A stretch of 64,000 nt of DNA from Rhodobacterales bacterium. Lineage in GTDB: Bacteria > Pseudomonadota > Alphaproteobacteria > Rhodobacterales > Rhodobacteraceae. Both the position numbers and the translations under genes were made by a program. Of the stretch, positions 8,139 through 16,633 are shown in pieces (position 1 is the stretch's first letter; each line of letters begins with the position of its first letter). The notes beneath the pieces were generated by a model. It made no database searches. It was not told the DNA's origin and saw nothing but the letters and a program-made list of their open reading frames with translations. The stretch covers positions 62,001 through 126,000 of the forward strand of contig JAPLPE010000017.1 of assembly GCA_026400355.1 (NCBI GenBank). Reading direction: 5' to 3'.

Positions 8139-9068
8139 CTAACCGCTCGTCACCAGCCTCATGACGATGTCCTGATCGTAGTTACCAAAGCCCCGGCCGA
8201 ATATGTTGATCCCGCCCGGATGCCGTGCGCCGTCGCGCACGCCGATGCGGAACCGGATCGACCGGTGCGACTCGATATCCAGATCCTTCAGCGATACAGG
8301 GCTGATCTTGACCCCGTCGACATGGGTCCCGTCCCCGGTCACGCGCCAGCTTTTCAGCATGCCGTACTGGCTGCCCTTCAGCTTCCACCAGTCGGGCGTA
8401 TAGACGCCCCGCTTGTCGCCGTAATCCCCCGGAGAGGTCCACGTGCCGATGTCGATCTTGTTGACCGAAACGGTGATGTCGGACGGCCAGTCCGCCGCCG
8501 TCCCCGGCACCTCGGACGACAGTTCGACCGAGAATTCCATCGAGGTCAGCGCGCCGTTCATCAGTTTGATATTGTTAGGAAACTGATATTCCACATAACC
8601 CCGCGTGAACCAGATCAGCCCCGCCCCCATCCGCGCCGGATCAAGGAAAGTATCTGGCACGTCCAGCAGCCCGATGATCCCCGCCGTGGAACAGAGGCCA
8701 CAGGGTGCCGAAACCTCGCAACTGGTGTAAAGGCCCAGAGGCATTGCCACTTCGATCTGGTTGGCGCTTTGCGGGCGGGGGTCCGACTTGAACATCACCA
8801 GCACCTCGTCAAAGAGCGTGTGGCAGATCTTCTGGTTCCCCTTGCGCGCCCGCTGCGTTTCGGTCCGCACGAGCCCAGCGTCCTCGAGTTGCTGGATGTT
8901 GGACGACACCGATGACTGCGGCAGGTCGAGAGCCTGCGCAATTTCGTTCACATTCATCGCGCCATGGGTGTGGAGGAGTTTCAGCACACGGACACGGGCA
9001 GGAGAGGCAAAGGCCTTGAGCACTTCGATCCCTTCCTCGGGATCGACAATCAGGAAATTGCGGCTCAT
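8139..9068 (-). CDS. ArsR-like winged-helix regulator with large C-terminal domain
   Basis: A 309-residue protein. Residues about 12-90 form an ArsR/MarR-like winged helix (ASPARVRVLKLL, then LDLPQSSVSSNIQQLEDAGL as the recognition-helix region). The remaining 200 residues are rich in predicted beta strands and aromatic residues (for example DWWKLKGSQYG) and are not a domain I can name; a sugar- or ligand-sensing role is my inference. A cysteine cluster Cys117/Cys123/Cys126 (SCEVSAPCGLC) marks the junction. Ordinary ArsR proteins are about 100 residues, so the architecture is unusual. It lies between the GH51 and GH2 genes and probably controls the sugar locus. Confidence 0.8.
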   Translation of the reverse strand: MSRNFLIVDPEEGIEVLKAFASPARVRVLKLLHTHGAMNVNEIAQALDLPQSSVSSNIQQLEDAGLVRTETQRARKGNQKICHTLFDEVLVMFKSDPRPQSANQIEVAMPLGLYTSCEVSAPCGLCSTAGIIGLLDVPDTFLDPARMGAGLIWFTRGYVEYQFPNNIKLMNGALTSMEFSVELSSEVPGTAADWPSDITVSVNKIDIGTWTSPGDYGDKRGVYTPDWWKLKGSQYGMLKSWRVTGDGTHVDGVKISPVSLKDLDIESHRSIRFRIGVRDGARHPGGINIFGRGFGNYDQDIVMRLVTSG

Positions 9069-9104
9069 CTGGCGGACCTATGGCGAAACTTGATTGACTG
9101 CCGG

Positions 9105-9132
9105 TCTATATCAGCTTGTCGGGTATAGTCAA
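9105..9132 (-). promoter_or_regulatory. Candidate sigma70 promoter of the regulator gene
   Basis: On the minus strand TTGACT (9132-9127) is followed after 16 bases by TATAGA (9110-9105), giving five of six and four of six matches to the consensus boxes. The predicted start would leave an untranslated leader of about 30 bases before the regulator ATG at 9068. The same stretch carries TTGACT and AGTCAA as inverted arms (9094-9099 and 9127-9132), which could be an autoregulatory site in the shared divergent region. Confidence 0.4.
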
Positions 9133-9224
9133 ACAACCCGCTTTTCCCCCTTTGAGGGACTTGCCAACACGCCACCGAACGTCCGAGGGTGCCCCGGTAT
9201 GGATCGCGACAGGGGGAATGGTCG

Positions 9225-11957
9225 ATGCCGGACGTTACACACACACGCGTGGTACAATCGCTCGACGGGGTCTGGGACTTTGTCCATGCCAGCGACGGGA
9301 TCGCCCGAAAGGCCCATGTTCCCAACCCCTGGCAGGCCGAATTCCCCGAACTGCGCCAGCGATCGGGCGCTGCGACTTACACCCGGCGCTTTGCCCGGCC
9401 TGCCGGTGCACCCGGACGGGAAACCGTCCTTCGATTCGGTGCGGTCAGCTATCTTGCTACCGTCTGCGTGAACGGGACCGAGGTCGGGCGGCATGAAGGC
9501 GGCTATCTTCCTTTCGACTGCGTAATCCCGCCGGGGCTTTTCCGCGATGACAACGAACTGACTGTCGACTGCGTCCTGCCCGATGGCGACCCGGCCACGG
9601 CGGGCGCTATGTCCTTTGGTGAAATCCCGCACGGCAAGCAAAGCTGGTATGGCCCGCTTGGTGGTCTTTGGCAGTCGGTGACGCTTGAAGTCCGCGATCC
9701 CGTCCACCTTGACCATGTGGCCATCACCGCCGACCCGGTGACGGGCATTGTCAACGCGAAACTGACCATTGCGGGCAGCGCGACCGCCACGCTGACCGTG
9801 ATCGCTCCCGACGGAAAGACGGTGGCCGAGTCGAACGTCACCACGCTCAGCGTCGCCAACCCGCTCGCATGGTCCCCGGACTCGCCGCAGCTTTACACCC
9901 TTCGGATCGACCTGACCGCAGACGGCCTTTGCGACCGCACCGAGCACCGCTTCGGCTTCCGCAGCATTGCCACCCGGAACGGACAGGTCCTGCTGAACGG
10001 TCAGCCCTTCTACATGCGCGGCGCGCTGGACCAGGATTACTACCCCGAAGGCATCTGCACCCCGCCCTCGACCGCCTTCCTTGAGGACCAGTTGCGCAAG
10101 GCCAAGGCGCTTGGACTCAACACACTGCGCTGCCACATCAAGATCCCCGATCCGCGCTATTACGAGGTCGCCGACCGCCTTGGCATGCTGATCTGGACCG
10201 AGATACCGAACGTGGCCTTCTTCACCGCCGACTCGGCCCGGCGGATGAAGGAAACGATGGACGCCATCCTGCAGCGCGACGGCAACCACCCCTCCATCGC
10301 CATCTGGACGCTGATCAACGAGGACTGGGGCACGCGGCTGTGCGAGGATGCGGAACACCGCACCTGGCTGAAAGAGATGTTCGACTGGCTCAAGGGACGT
10401 GATCCCACCCGTCTGGTCGTCGACAATTCGGCATGCCACGGCAATTTCCATGTGAAAACTGACCTGAACGATTTCCACTGGTATCGTTCCGTTCCCGAAC
10501 GCCGTCTGGAATGGGACACACTCACCGCCGAATTTGCCGCCGGGGCGGATTGGACATGGACCCCGTTCGGTGACGGCGAGCGCAAGGGCGACGAGCCGCT
10601 GATCGTGTCGGAATTCGGTGTCTGGGGCCTGCCGGATCCGGCGCAGGTCACGATCAACGACGCTGAACCCTGGTGGATGGAAACCGGCCAGACCTGGGGC
10701 GACGGTGCCGCCTATCCCCATGGCGTGCAGGCGCGGTTCGATACGCTCAACATGGCCCCGGTATTCGGCAGCTTTGAAAACTTCATCGAACAGGTCCAAT
10801 GGTACCAGTTCATGAACCTGAAATACGAGATCGAGGTGATGCGCCGTCACCCCTCGATCATGGGCTATGTCATCACCGAATTCACCGATGTGCATTGGGA
10901 GTCCAACGGACTTCTTGATATGAACCGCAATCCGCGCGTGTTTCATGACCGTTTCCACAGCATCAATGCCGATACGGTCATCGTCCCCACAATCGACCGC
11001 TATGCGGGCACGGCGGGCACCGCGTTCACCCTTGATCTTGGCGTCAGCACTGGCGGCAACGCCCATGGTGCGACCGTCCTGAACTGGCAGGATGCGACGG
11101 GGCAGGGCGGGCAGATCCCCCTCGCGGCGCTCTCACCGGTGTCGTTCGGCTCCGCCGGTCAGGTCACCATCACACTGCCCGAAGGCCCGTCACGGATGCT
11201 TCGGATCGATCTCTGGCTGACCGAAGGCGGCAGCGAAATCGCCCGCAATCAGGTGGATATCGCCGTCCACGCCAAACGCGTCACGACGGGCCTGGCGACC
11301 GTGGGCTCCCCCGACGAACGTCTGGCAGACTGGGCCAAGGTTCTGGGATACTCTGTGGTCCCGATGGATCAGGCGCAGGTCGTCCTCGTCCACGCCCTTG
11401 ACGGTGCTGAGATCGCCCATCTGCAAACCGGCGCGCGCTATGTCGTTTTTGCCGATGGAACCAAGAAAACCAATAGAAATCTGCGCCTTGACGAAGGCAG
11501 ACGCGAACAGCCCTTCATCCCCATCGTGGACGACCTTCCCGGCTTGCCCGCAAACCCGGAGGGCCAGTTGCCCAACATCAACCTGATCGCCCGGCACGGC
11601 ACGATGTGGCGCGGTGACTGGATCGCAGGCTTCTCGTGGATCCGGCGCAAGGGCGTCTTTGCCGATCTGCCGGGCGGCCCGCTGGTCGACCTGTCCTACG
11701 ACCGTGTCGTGCCACATCACGTCATGACCGGCTTTCGCACATGGGAAGGGGCAGGGCCCGTCCACGCGGGCCTTGTCGTGGGCTGGGTGCAAAAGCCCGC
11801 CGCCCTGATCGTCGAACGCCGCGTCGGACGCGGTGGCATGGTGGCCAGCACCTTCCGCCTCTTTACCGAGGCGCCGGGCGCGGATCCCTTGGCCGACACG
11901 CTCTTTGACCGTCTTGTCAGTCTGGCCGCAACGATGCCTGTGGACGGGCACGCCTGA
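9225..11957 (+). CDS. Glycoside hydrolase family 2 (beta-galactosidase/glucuronidase-like)
   Basis: A 910-residue GH2 enzyme: N-terminal jelly-roll sugar-binding domain (with HGKQSWYGPLGGLWQ), an immunoglobulin-like domain, a TIM barrel, and a long C-terminal extension of about 300 residues. Catalytic acid/base Glu366 is in WTLINEDWG and nucleophile Glu463 in IVSEFGVWG. There is no signal peptide, so it acts in the cytoplasm. The substrate within GH2 (beta-galactoside, glucuronide or another glycoside) cannot be read from sequence. Next to GH51, it may trim galactose from arabinogalactan-type oligosaccharides. I chose the ATG at 9225, which has AGGGGGA in front, over an upstream GTG at 9189. 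Confidence 0.9.
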   Translation: MPDVTHTRVVQSLDGVWDFVHASDGIARKAHVPNPWQAEFPELRQRSGAATYTRRFARPAGAPGRETVLRFGAVSYLATVCVNGTEVGRHEGGYLPFDCVIPPGLFRDDNELTVDCVLPDGDPATAGAMSFGEIPHGKQSWYGPLGGLWQSVTLEVRDPVHLDHVAITADPVTGIVNAKLTIAGSATATLTVIAPDGKTVAESNVTTLSVANPLAWSPDSPQLYTLRIDLTADGLCDRTEHRFGFRSIATRNGQVLLNGQPFYMRGALDQDYYPEGICTPPSTAFLEDQLRKAKALGLNTLRCHIKIPDPRYYEVADRLGMLIWTEIPNVAFFTADSARRMKETMDAILQRDGNHPSIAIWTLINEDWGTRLCEDAEHRTWLKEMFDWLKGRDPTRLVVDNSACHGNFHVKTDLNDFHWYRSVPERRLEWDTLTAEFAAGADWTWTPFGDGERKGDEPLIVSEFGVWGLPDPAQVTINDAEPWWMETGQTWGDGAAYPHGVQARFDTLNMAPVFGSFENFIEQVQWYQFMNLKYEIEVMRRHPSIMGYVITEFTDVHWESNGLLDMNRNPRVFHDRFHSINADTVIVPTIDRYAGTAGTAFTLDLGVSTGGNAHGATVLNWQDATGQGGQIPLAALSPVSFGSAGQVTITLPEGPSRMLRIDLWLTEGGSEIARNQVDIAVHAKRVTTGLATVGSPDERLADWAKVLGYSVVPMDQAQVVLVHALDGAEIAHLQTGARYVVFADGTKKTNRNLRLDEGRREQPFIPIVDDLPGLPANPEGQLPNINLIARHGTMWRGDWIAGFSWIRRKGVFADLPGGPLVDLSYDRVVPHHVMTGFRTWEGAGPVHAGLVVGWVQKPAALIVERRVGRGGMVASTFRLFTEAPGADPLADTLFDRLVSLAATMPVDGHA

Positions 11958-11981
11958 TAGGGTGACGAGAAGACCGGCAGA

Positions 11982-12047
11982 ATATGTATCAGGCAATGCG
12001 ATACATATCTTAGAATCTGTTGACAGGGCTGGACGCGGTTTCATACC
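11982..12047 (+). promoter_or_regulatory. Putative operator and promoter of the sugar ABC operon
   Basis: A perfect inverted repeat with 9-base arms ATATGTATC (11982-11990) and GATACATAT (12000-12008), spaced by nine bases, sits in an AT-rich patch. The sequence ATATGTATCAG also occurs at the GH51 promoter. Just downstream is TTGACA (12020-12025), a consensus -35 box, with a weak -10 candidate CATACC at 12042-12047. The operator lying immediately upstream of the -35 box would suit an activator or a repressor. About 150 bases of leader then precede the binding-protein ATG; I see no riboswitch in it. Confidence 0.5.
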
Positions 12048-12196
12048 TTCACCCTGCAGGGCCCAAGGAACCACCGCAGAGGAGGCGGTGTTCCCGAACG
12101 ACGGGCCCGCTTTCGACGTTGCAGACTGCGTGCGCCCGCGGGCTGAGCAAAGGCTGAATGGCGCAAGGGCGAAATGCCCGAACGGGAGGAGACAAC

Positions 12197-13468
12197 ATGT
12201 ACAAGATGACGCTCAAGGCCGCGCTCATTTCGACGGCGCTGCTTGGCACTGCTGTGCAGGCACAGGAAACCGTCGAATGGTGGGATTTCCTTGGTGGCGG
12301 CGATGGCGTGCGGATGAAGACGCTGATCGACCAGTTCAACACCGAACATGCCGGAAGCATCACGATCAACGCCACGACCCTGGACTGGGGCGTTCCGTTC
12401 TACACCAAGGTCCAGACCTCGGCCGCGGTCGGCGAAGGCCCCGACGTAATGACGTACCACGCCTCGCGCATTCCGCTGGCCGTAAGCCAAGGCACGCTGT
12501 CCCCGATCACTGCCGAAGACATGGCGGCGATGGGCCTCACGGCCGAAAGCTTTGCGCCTGCCACCTGGGACGCTGTGAACGTGGACGGCGTGCAATATGC
12601 GGTGCCCTTCGACACGCACCCGATCGTCCTGTACTACAACAAGGAGATGCTGGATGCCGTCGGCCTCATCGGTGCTGACGGTCTGCCGCAGAACCTGAAC
12701 GGCATCGACAACTTCAACGCAGCCCTTCAGGCGCTCAAGGACAATGGCGCTGAATGGGGTATCGCGCAGGTGACGGCAGACGGCGGCTTTGCCTTCCGCA
12801 CGATCTACTCGATGCTCTGCCAGCAGGGCGGCGACATCGGCACTGACGGCGCATGGTTCCCCGGCGACAGCAGCGCGAAGCTTGCCAATGCCGTGGGCCT
12901 GATCGCGAGCTGGGTCGAGAACGGCTACAACCCGTCCTACACTGATTATCCTTCGACCGTGGCGCTTTTCACCTCGGGTGCCTCGCCCTTCATGATCAAC
13001 GGCGTCTGGGAAGTCCCCACGATGACCGACCTTCACGCGAAGGGTGAACTGTTCGAATGGGGCGCGATCGAACTGCCTGTCTGGTTCGACAAGCCCTGCA
13101 CCTATGCCGACAGCCATTCCTTCGCGATCCCCGAGAATGCCGGCAAACCGATGACTCCTGAAAAGCGGGCAGCCGTGGACACCGTGATCGGCTGGATGCT
13201 GCAGAACTCGTTGTTCTGGGCAACGGCAGGCCATATCCCGGCGAACGAGGCCGTGGCGCAGTCGGCAGAGTACAAGGCGATGCAGCCGCAGGCGACCTAT
13301 GCCACGCTGACGGCCAACATGGTGTTCGACCCGAAATCGGTGAACGCCGGTGTGGCCTCGCCGCTCTTTGATGCGGCCGGCAATGCGTTTACGGCGGCCA
13401 TGAACGGCGAAGTGGATGCGCCGACCGCCGTTCAGGAAATGCTGGATGCGCTGAACGCGCTTCAGTAG
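12197..13468 (+). CDS. Sugar ABC transporter substrate-binding protein
   Basis: A 423-residue periplasmic binding protein of the extracellular solute-binding family 1 (MalE/UgpB-like). A Sec signal peptide is clear: MYKMTLKAALISTALLG followed by a cleavage motif AQA. The mature start, QETVEWWDFLGGGDG, and the internal motif YAVPFDTHPIVLYYNKEM are typical of this family. It captures sugar or oligosaccharide for the permeases that follow. The ATG at 12197 is preceded by GGGAGGAGA, making the upstream ATG at 12158 unlikely. It is the first gene of the operon behind a putative operator, and a hairpin follows its stop codon. Confidence 0.93.
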   Translation: MYKMTLKAALISTALLGTAVQAQETVEWWDFLGGGDGVRMKTLIDQFNTEHAGSITINATTLDWGVPFYTKVQTSAAVGEGPDVMTYHASRIPLAVSQGTLSPITAEDMAAMGLTAESFAPATWDAVNVDGVQYAVPFDTHPIVLYYNKEMLDAVGLIGADGLPQNLNGIDNFNAALQALKDNGAEWGIAQVTADGGFAFRTIYSMLCQQGGDIGTDGAWFPGDSSAKLANAVGLIASWVENGYNPSYTDYPSTVALFTSGASPFMINGVWEVPTMTDLHAKGELFEWGAIELPVWFDKPCTYADSHSFAIPENAGKPMTPEKRAAVDTVIGWMLQNSLFWATAGHIPANEAVAQSAEYKAMQPQATYATLTANMVFDPKSVNAGVASPLFDAAGNAFTAAMNGEVDAPTAVQEMLDALNALQ

Positions 13469-13481
13469 GCCTGACGATCTG

Positions 13482-13510
13482 CCTGCCGGGCCCTTCAAAG
13501 GTCCGGCAGG
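13482..13510 (+). terminator. Intercistronic hairpin after the binding-protein gene
   Basis: CCTGCCGGGCC (13482-13492) pairs with GGTCCGGCAGG (13500-13510), an 11-base stem with one G-U pair and a seven-base loop, followed by TTTCCCTTT. It lies between the binding protein and the first permease. Such hairpins commonly protect the upstream message or cause partial termination, so that binding protein is made in excess over permease. Confidence 0.6.
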
Positions 13511-13540
13511 TTTCCCTTTGACCAAGGACGAGGATGCGTG

Positions 13541-14416
13541 ATGGCCTTCCGGCGCCAAGAACTGACTGCCGCTTTGGTCTTCGTGGCCCCGTTCCTGCTT
13601 GTCTATGGCTGGATGTTCATCTGGCCCACGATCCAGATGGTGCGGCTGAGCTTCACCAACGCGCCGCTGATCGGAGCCGGCGATTGGGTGGGTTTCGCCA
13701 ACTACACCAAGATGTGGGGCGACCGCGTCTTCCACAATGCGATCTGGAACACTGGCTATTTCGTCTTGCTGACCGTGATCCCCGGCACCGCCATCGCCCT
13801 GCTGATCGCGCTGATGGTGGCCCGGTTGCGGGGCTGGCTGCAAAGCATGGTCCTGGCATTCTTCTTCCTGCCCTTCATCCTGCCTGTGACCGTTGTCTAT
13901 GTGATCTGGGACTGGCTCACCAACGTGCAGTTCGGCATCCTGCAGGCCGTGATCGAACCGATCATGGGCCGGTCGATCAACGTGTGGCGCACCTTGCCGT
14001 GGTTCATGCCAGGCGTGGCCATCATCACGATCTGGTGGACGAACGGGTTTTCGATCCTGCTTTTCCTTGCGGGCCTGCGCAACATTCCGCGTGATCTTTA
14101 CGAGGCGGCCGCACTGGACGGTGCAACCAACTGGCAGATGTTCACCCGGATCACCTGGCCCCTGATCTGGCCTATCACGGTGCTCTGCCTCACGATCCAG
14201 CTGATCCTGCAGCTCAAGATCTTTGATCAGGTGTATCTGTTTGCCCAAGGGGGGCGGACCCAGACAACGATGGTGATGGTGCAATACATCTATGAAAGCG
14301 CCTTCGTGAAGAACCAGGGCGGCTATGCTGCAGCGGCGGCGGTCATGCTGTTCGTCTTTGTCGCAGTGATTTCCGTGCTGCAGTTTCAGCTGCTGCGCGC
14401 CCGGGGGCAAAGATGA
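13541..14416 (+). CDS. Sugar ABC transporter permease (MalF/UgpA-like)
   Basis: A 291-residue inner-membrane permease with about six helices. The cytoplasmic coupling motif is visible as LYEAAALDGATNWQMFTRITWPL, the EAA loop that contacts the ATPase. The N-terminal pattern VAPFLLVYGWMFIWPTIQMV is typical of MalF-type permeases. The start is the ATG at 13541 behind AAGGACGAGG. It overlaps the next permease gene by four bases (ATGA), so the pair is co-translated. It forms the channel with that permease for the sugar delivered by the binding protein. Confidence 0.92.
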   Translation: MAFRRQELTAALVFVAPFLLVYGWMFIWPTIQMVRLSFTNAPLIGAGDWVGFANYTKMWGDRVFHNAIWNTGYFVLLTVIPGTAIALLIALMVARLRGWLQSMVLAFFFLPFILPVTVVYVIWDWLTNVQFGILQAVIEPIMGRSINVWRTLPWFMPGVAIITIWWTNGFSILLFLAGLRNIPRDLYEAAALDGATNWQMFTRITWPLIWPITVLCLTIQLILQLKIFDQVYLFAQGGRTQTTMVMVQYIYESAFVKNQGGYAAAAAVMLFVFVAVISVLQFQLLRARGQR

Positions 14417-15264
14417 GTGACACTGAACAGTCCCGCCCGGCCCGCCGTTTCACCATCGGCGGCGCACTTCTGACGCTGCTGACGATTCTGGCTGCCGTGA
14501 TCTGGTTCATCCCGATCTACTGGGCGATTGTCACCAGCCTCCGCGCAGATCAGGCCACTGTTACCGAATTCACGCTCTGGCCCTCCGAGCCGACGCTGGC
14601 GGGCTACATCTTTGGCATCACCAATTCGAAGTTGCCGATCTGGTATCTGAACTCGACCATCACCTCGGTCGTGATCACCTTTGTCGCGGTCTTTACAGCC
14701 GCCTCGACCGGCTATGCGATCTCGCAACTCCGCTTTCCGGGCCGCAGGCTTCTTTGGTGGATAATCCTCGCCAGCTTCATGATCCCGGTGCCGGCCCTGA
14801 TTGTGAACCATTTCGTCATCGTGGCGAATACCAACATGCTGAACACCTATCAGGGCATCATCCTGCCGATGCTGCTGACCCCGGTCACGGTGATCGTTTA
14901 CAAAGGTTTCTTCGACGGCCTGCCTAAAGAATACCGCGAGGCCGCAGTCATGGATGGCGCGTCGGAATATCAGTTGTTCTACCGGGTCTTCCTGCCGATG
15001 AACTGGGGTGTCACGACCGCCATGGCGATCATCACCTTCATCGGCGCATGGAACAGCTTCCTCTGGCCCTTCCTTGCGGTGCAAAGTGAAGAGATGATGA
15101 CAGTGACCGTTGGCATCACCGCCGTGCAGGACGCCTTTGGTGTCGCTTACGGCCGGGTGCTTTCAGGTGCTGTCATGGCAAGTCTGCCGGTGGCTCTGGC
15201 CTATCTTCTGTTCCAGCGCCGGGTGACGCAGGCCATCGCGCTGTCGGCGGGGATCAAGGGATGA
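14413..15264 (+). CDS. Sugar ABC transporter permease (MalG/UgpE-like)
   Basis: A 283-residue partner permease with about six membrane helices. The EAA coupling loop reads EYREAAVMDGASEYQLFYRV, and the C-terminal region with WNSFLWPFLAVQSEEMMTVTVGI is typical of MalG-type subunits. The start codon overlaps the preceding gene. A 147-base gap separates it from the ATPase gene, longer than the other spacings in this operon, but no promoter or terminator stands out in it. Confidence 0.92.
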   Translation: MSDTEQSRPARRFTIGGALLTLLTILAAVIWFIPIYWAIVTSLRADQATVTEFTLWPSEPTLAGYIFGITNSKLPIWYLNSTITSVVITFVAVFTAASTGYAISQLRFPGRRLLWWIILASFMIPVPALIVNHFVIVANTNMLNTYQGIILPMLLTPVTVIVYKGFFDGLPKEYREAAVMDGASEYQLFYRVFLPMNWGVTTAMAIITFIGAWNSFLWPFLAVQSEEMMTVTVGITAVQDAFGVAYGRVLSGAVMASLPVALAYLLFQRRVTQAIALSAGIKG

Positions 15265-15411
15265 GTTTTCCGGCGTCGTGTTTTGGGGAGGCGCTCGGAA
15301 CTTTGCCCCGGACCCCGGGATATCCGGAGCCAGAAGAATTTGCAGGACCAGTTCGCAGCCTGACCATTGGTCGGGCAGGCGGCCCCAAGAGCAATAAAGA
15401 AGGAGTGATGC

Positions 15412-16509
15412 ATGGCATCGGTTGAACTGAAAAGCATCACCAAGAGTTTCGGCGCGGTCGAGGTCATCAAGGGGCTGAACCTCTCGGTGGCGGAAGGGTC
15501 TTTCTGCGCGCTTCTCGGGCCCTCGGGCTGTGGCAAGTCCACGCTGCTTCGGATGATCGCCGGGCTGGAGGAAGTGACTTCGGGCAAGATCACCATCGGT
15601 GATCGCGACGTGACGCACGAGATGCCGGCCAAGCGGCGCGTGGCGATGGTATTCCAGAACTATGCGCTTTACCCGCATCTGACCGTTGAACAGAACATCT
15701 GCTTCAGCCTTTCCCTCGCGGGCGTGTCCAAGGCCGAACAGAAGACAAAGGGCGGGCAGGTGGCAAGACTGCTGCAACTGGAAAGCCTGATGGACCGTCG
15801 CCCGGCCCAGCTTTCGGGCGGGCAGCGGCAGCGGGTGGCCATCGGGCGGGCGCTGGTCCGTGACCCCGAGGTGTTTCTTTTTGACGAACCGCTTTCGAAC
15901 CTTGACGCGCTGCTGCGGGTCCAGATGCGGCTCGAACTCGCCAAGCTGCATAACGAACTCAAGACGACGATGATTTATGTGACCCATGATCAGGTCGAAG
16001 CGATGACGCTTGCCGACAAGATCGTCGTGCTCGACAAGGGCGTGATCAGCCAGATGGGCAGCCCGCTTGACCTTTATAACGCCCCGGCCAACCGCTTTGT
16101 TGCAGGCTTTATCGGCTCGCCCGCGATGAATTTTGTCCCGGCGACCCTGCGCAAGACCGCAGGCGGGCTTGAGGCGGAACTCACGGGCGGCACCAAATTC
16201 CGCCTTGGTGACCGCGCCGCGCCCAGTTTCGACGGTACCCGCCGGGTTGAAATCGGGGTGCGCCCCGAGCATGTCCAGCTTGGCCATGCCGATCAGGCCC
16301 TGATCACGGGCCGGGTTTCGGTGATCGAGCAGTTGGGTAACACGACCTATGTCTATGCCGATACCGCCTCTGGCCCCATGATCGTCGAGGCCGACCAGTC
16401 CGTTCGCCTGTCACCCGGCGATACGATCGGTCTGAACATCGATACAGACCGCGCCCATGTATTTGACGAAACCGGCATGGCCTGGCCCTCGGTGCGCAGC
16501 GCGACCTGA
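15412..16509 (+). CDS. Sugar ABC transporter ATPase (UgpC/MsmK/MalK-like)
   Basis: A 365-residue ATPase that powers the importer. Walker A is GPSGCGKST, the Q-loop is MVFQNYALYPH, the signature is LSGGQRQRVAIGRAL, Walker B is EVFLFDEPLSNLDA, and the H-loop is YVTHDQVEAM. The C-terminal third is the MalK-type regulatory OB domain (EIGVRPEHVQLG). The ATG at 15412 has an AAGGAG site. ATPases of this class often serve several sugar importers, so its role may extend beyond this locus. Confidence 0.93.
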   Translation: MASVELKSITKSFGAVEVIKGLNLSVAEGSFCALLGPSGCGKSTLLRMIAGLEEVTSGKITIGDRDVTHEMPAKRRVAMVFQNYALYPHLTVEQNICFSLSLAGVSKAEQKTKGGQVARLLQLESLMDRRPAQLSGGQRQRVAIGRALVRDPEVFLFDEPLSNLDALLRVQMRLELAKLHNELKTTMIYVTHDQVEAMTLADKIVVLDKGVISQMGSPLDLYNAPANRFVAGFIGSPAMNFVPATLRKTAGGLEAELTGGTKFRLGDRAAPSFDGTRRVEIGVRPEHVQLGHADQALITGRVSVIEQLGNTTYVYADTASGPMIVEADQSVRLSPGDTIGLNIDTDRAHVFDETGMAWPSVRSAT

Positions 16510-16567
16510 CGAAGAATCGGCAGGAACCGCGCGACATCGAAGCATTCCGCGCTACACTTATCCTCAA

Positions 16568-16593
16568 CGGACCGCCGTAACCGGGGCGGTCCG
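16568..16593 (+). terminator. Hairpin between the ATPase and aldo/keto reductase genes
   Basis: CGGACCGCC (16568-16576) and GGCGGTCCG (16585-16593) form a 9-base perfect stem with an 8-base loop. No T-run follows, so it is more likely a message-stabilising or weak-termination element than a full terminator. The aldo/keto reductase start lies 41 bases downstream. Confidence 0.4.
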
Positions 16594-16633
16594 AACCGCT
16601 TCATCCAATCAGCACATTCAATGGAGGCATGTC

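Noticed and set aside
9129-11066. A 645-codon minus-strand frame opposite the GH2 gene
   Set aside because: Antisense to a gene with intact catalytic motifs; no recognisable domain and no ribosome site.
12041-14410. A 789-codon open frame on the minus strand opposite the sugar binding-protein and permease genes
   Set aside because: It is an antisense shadow caused by high third-position GC. The plus-strand genes have signal peptides, motifs and ribosome sites; this frame has none and is rich in His, Arg and Gln.
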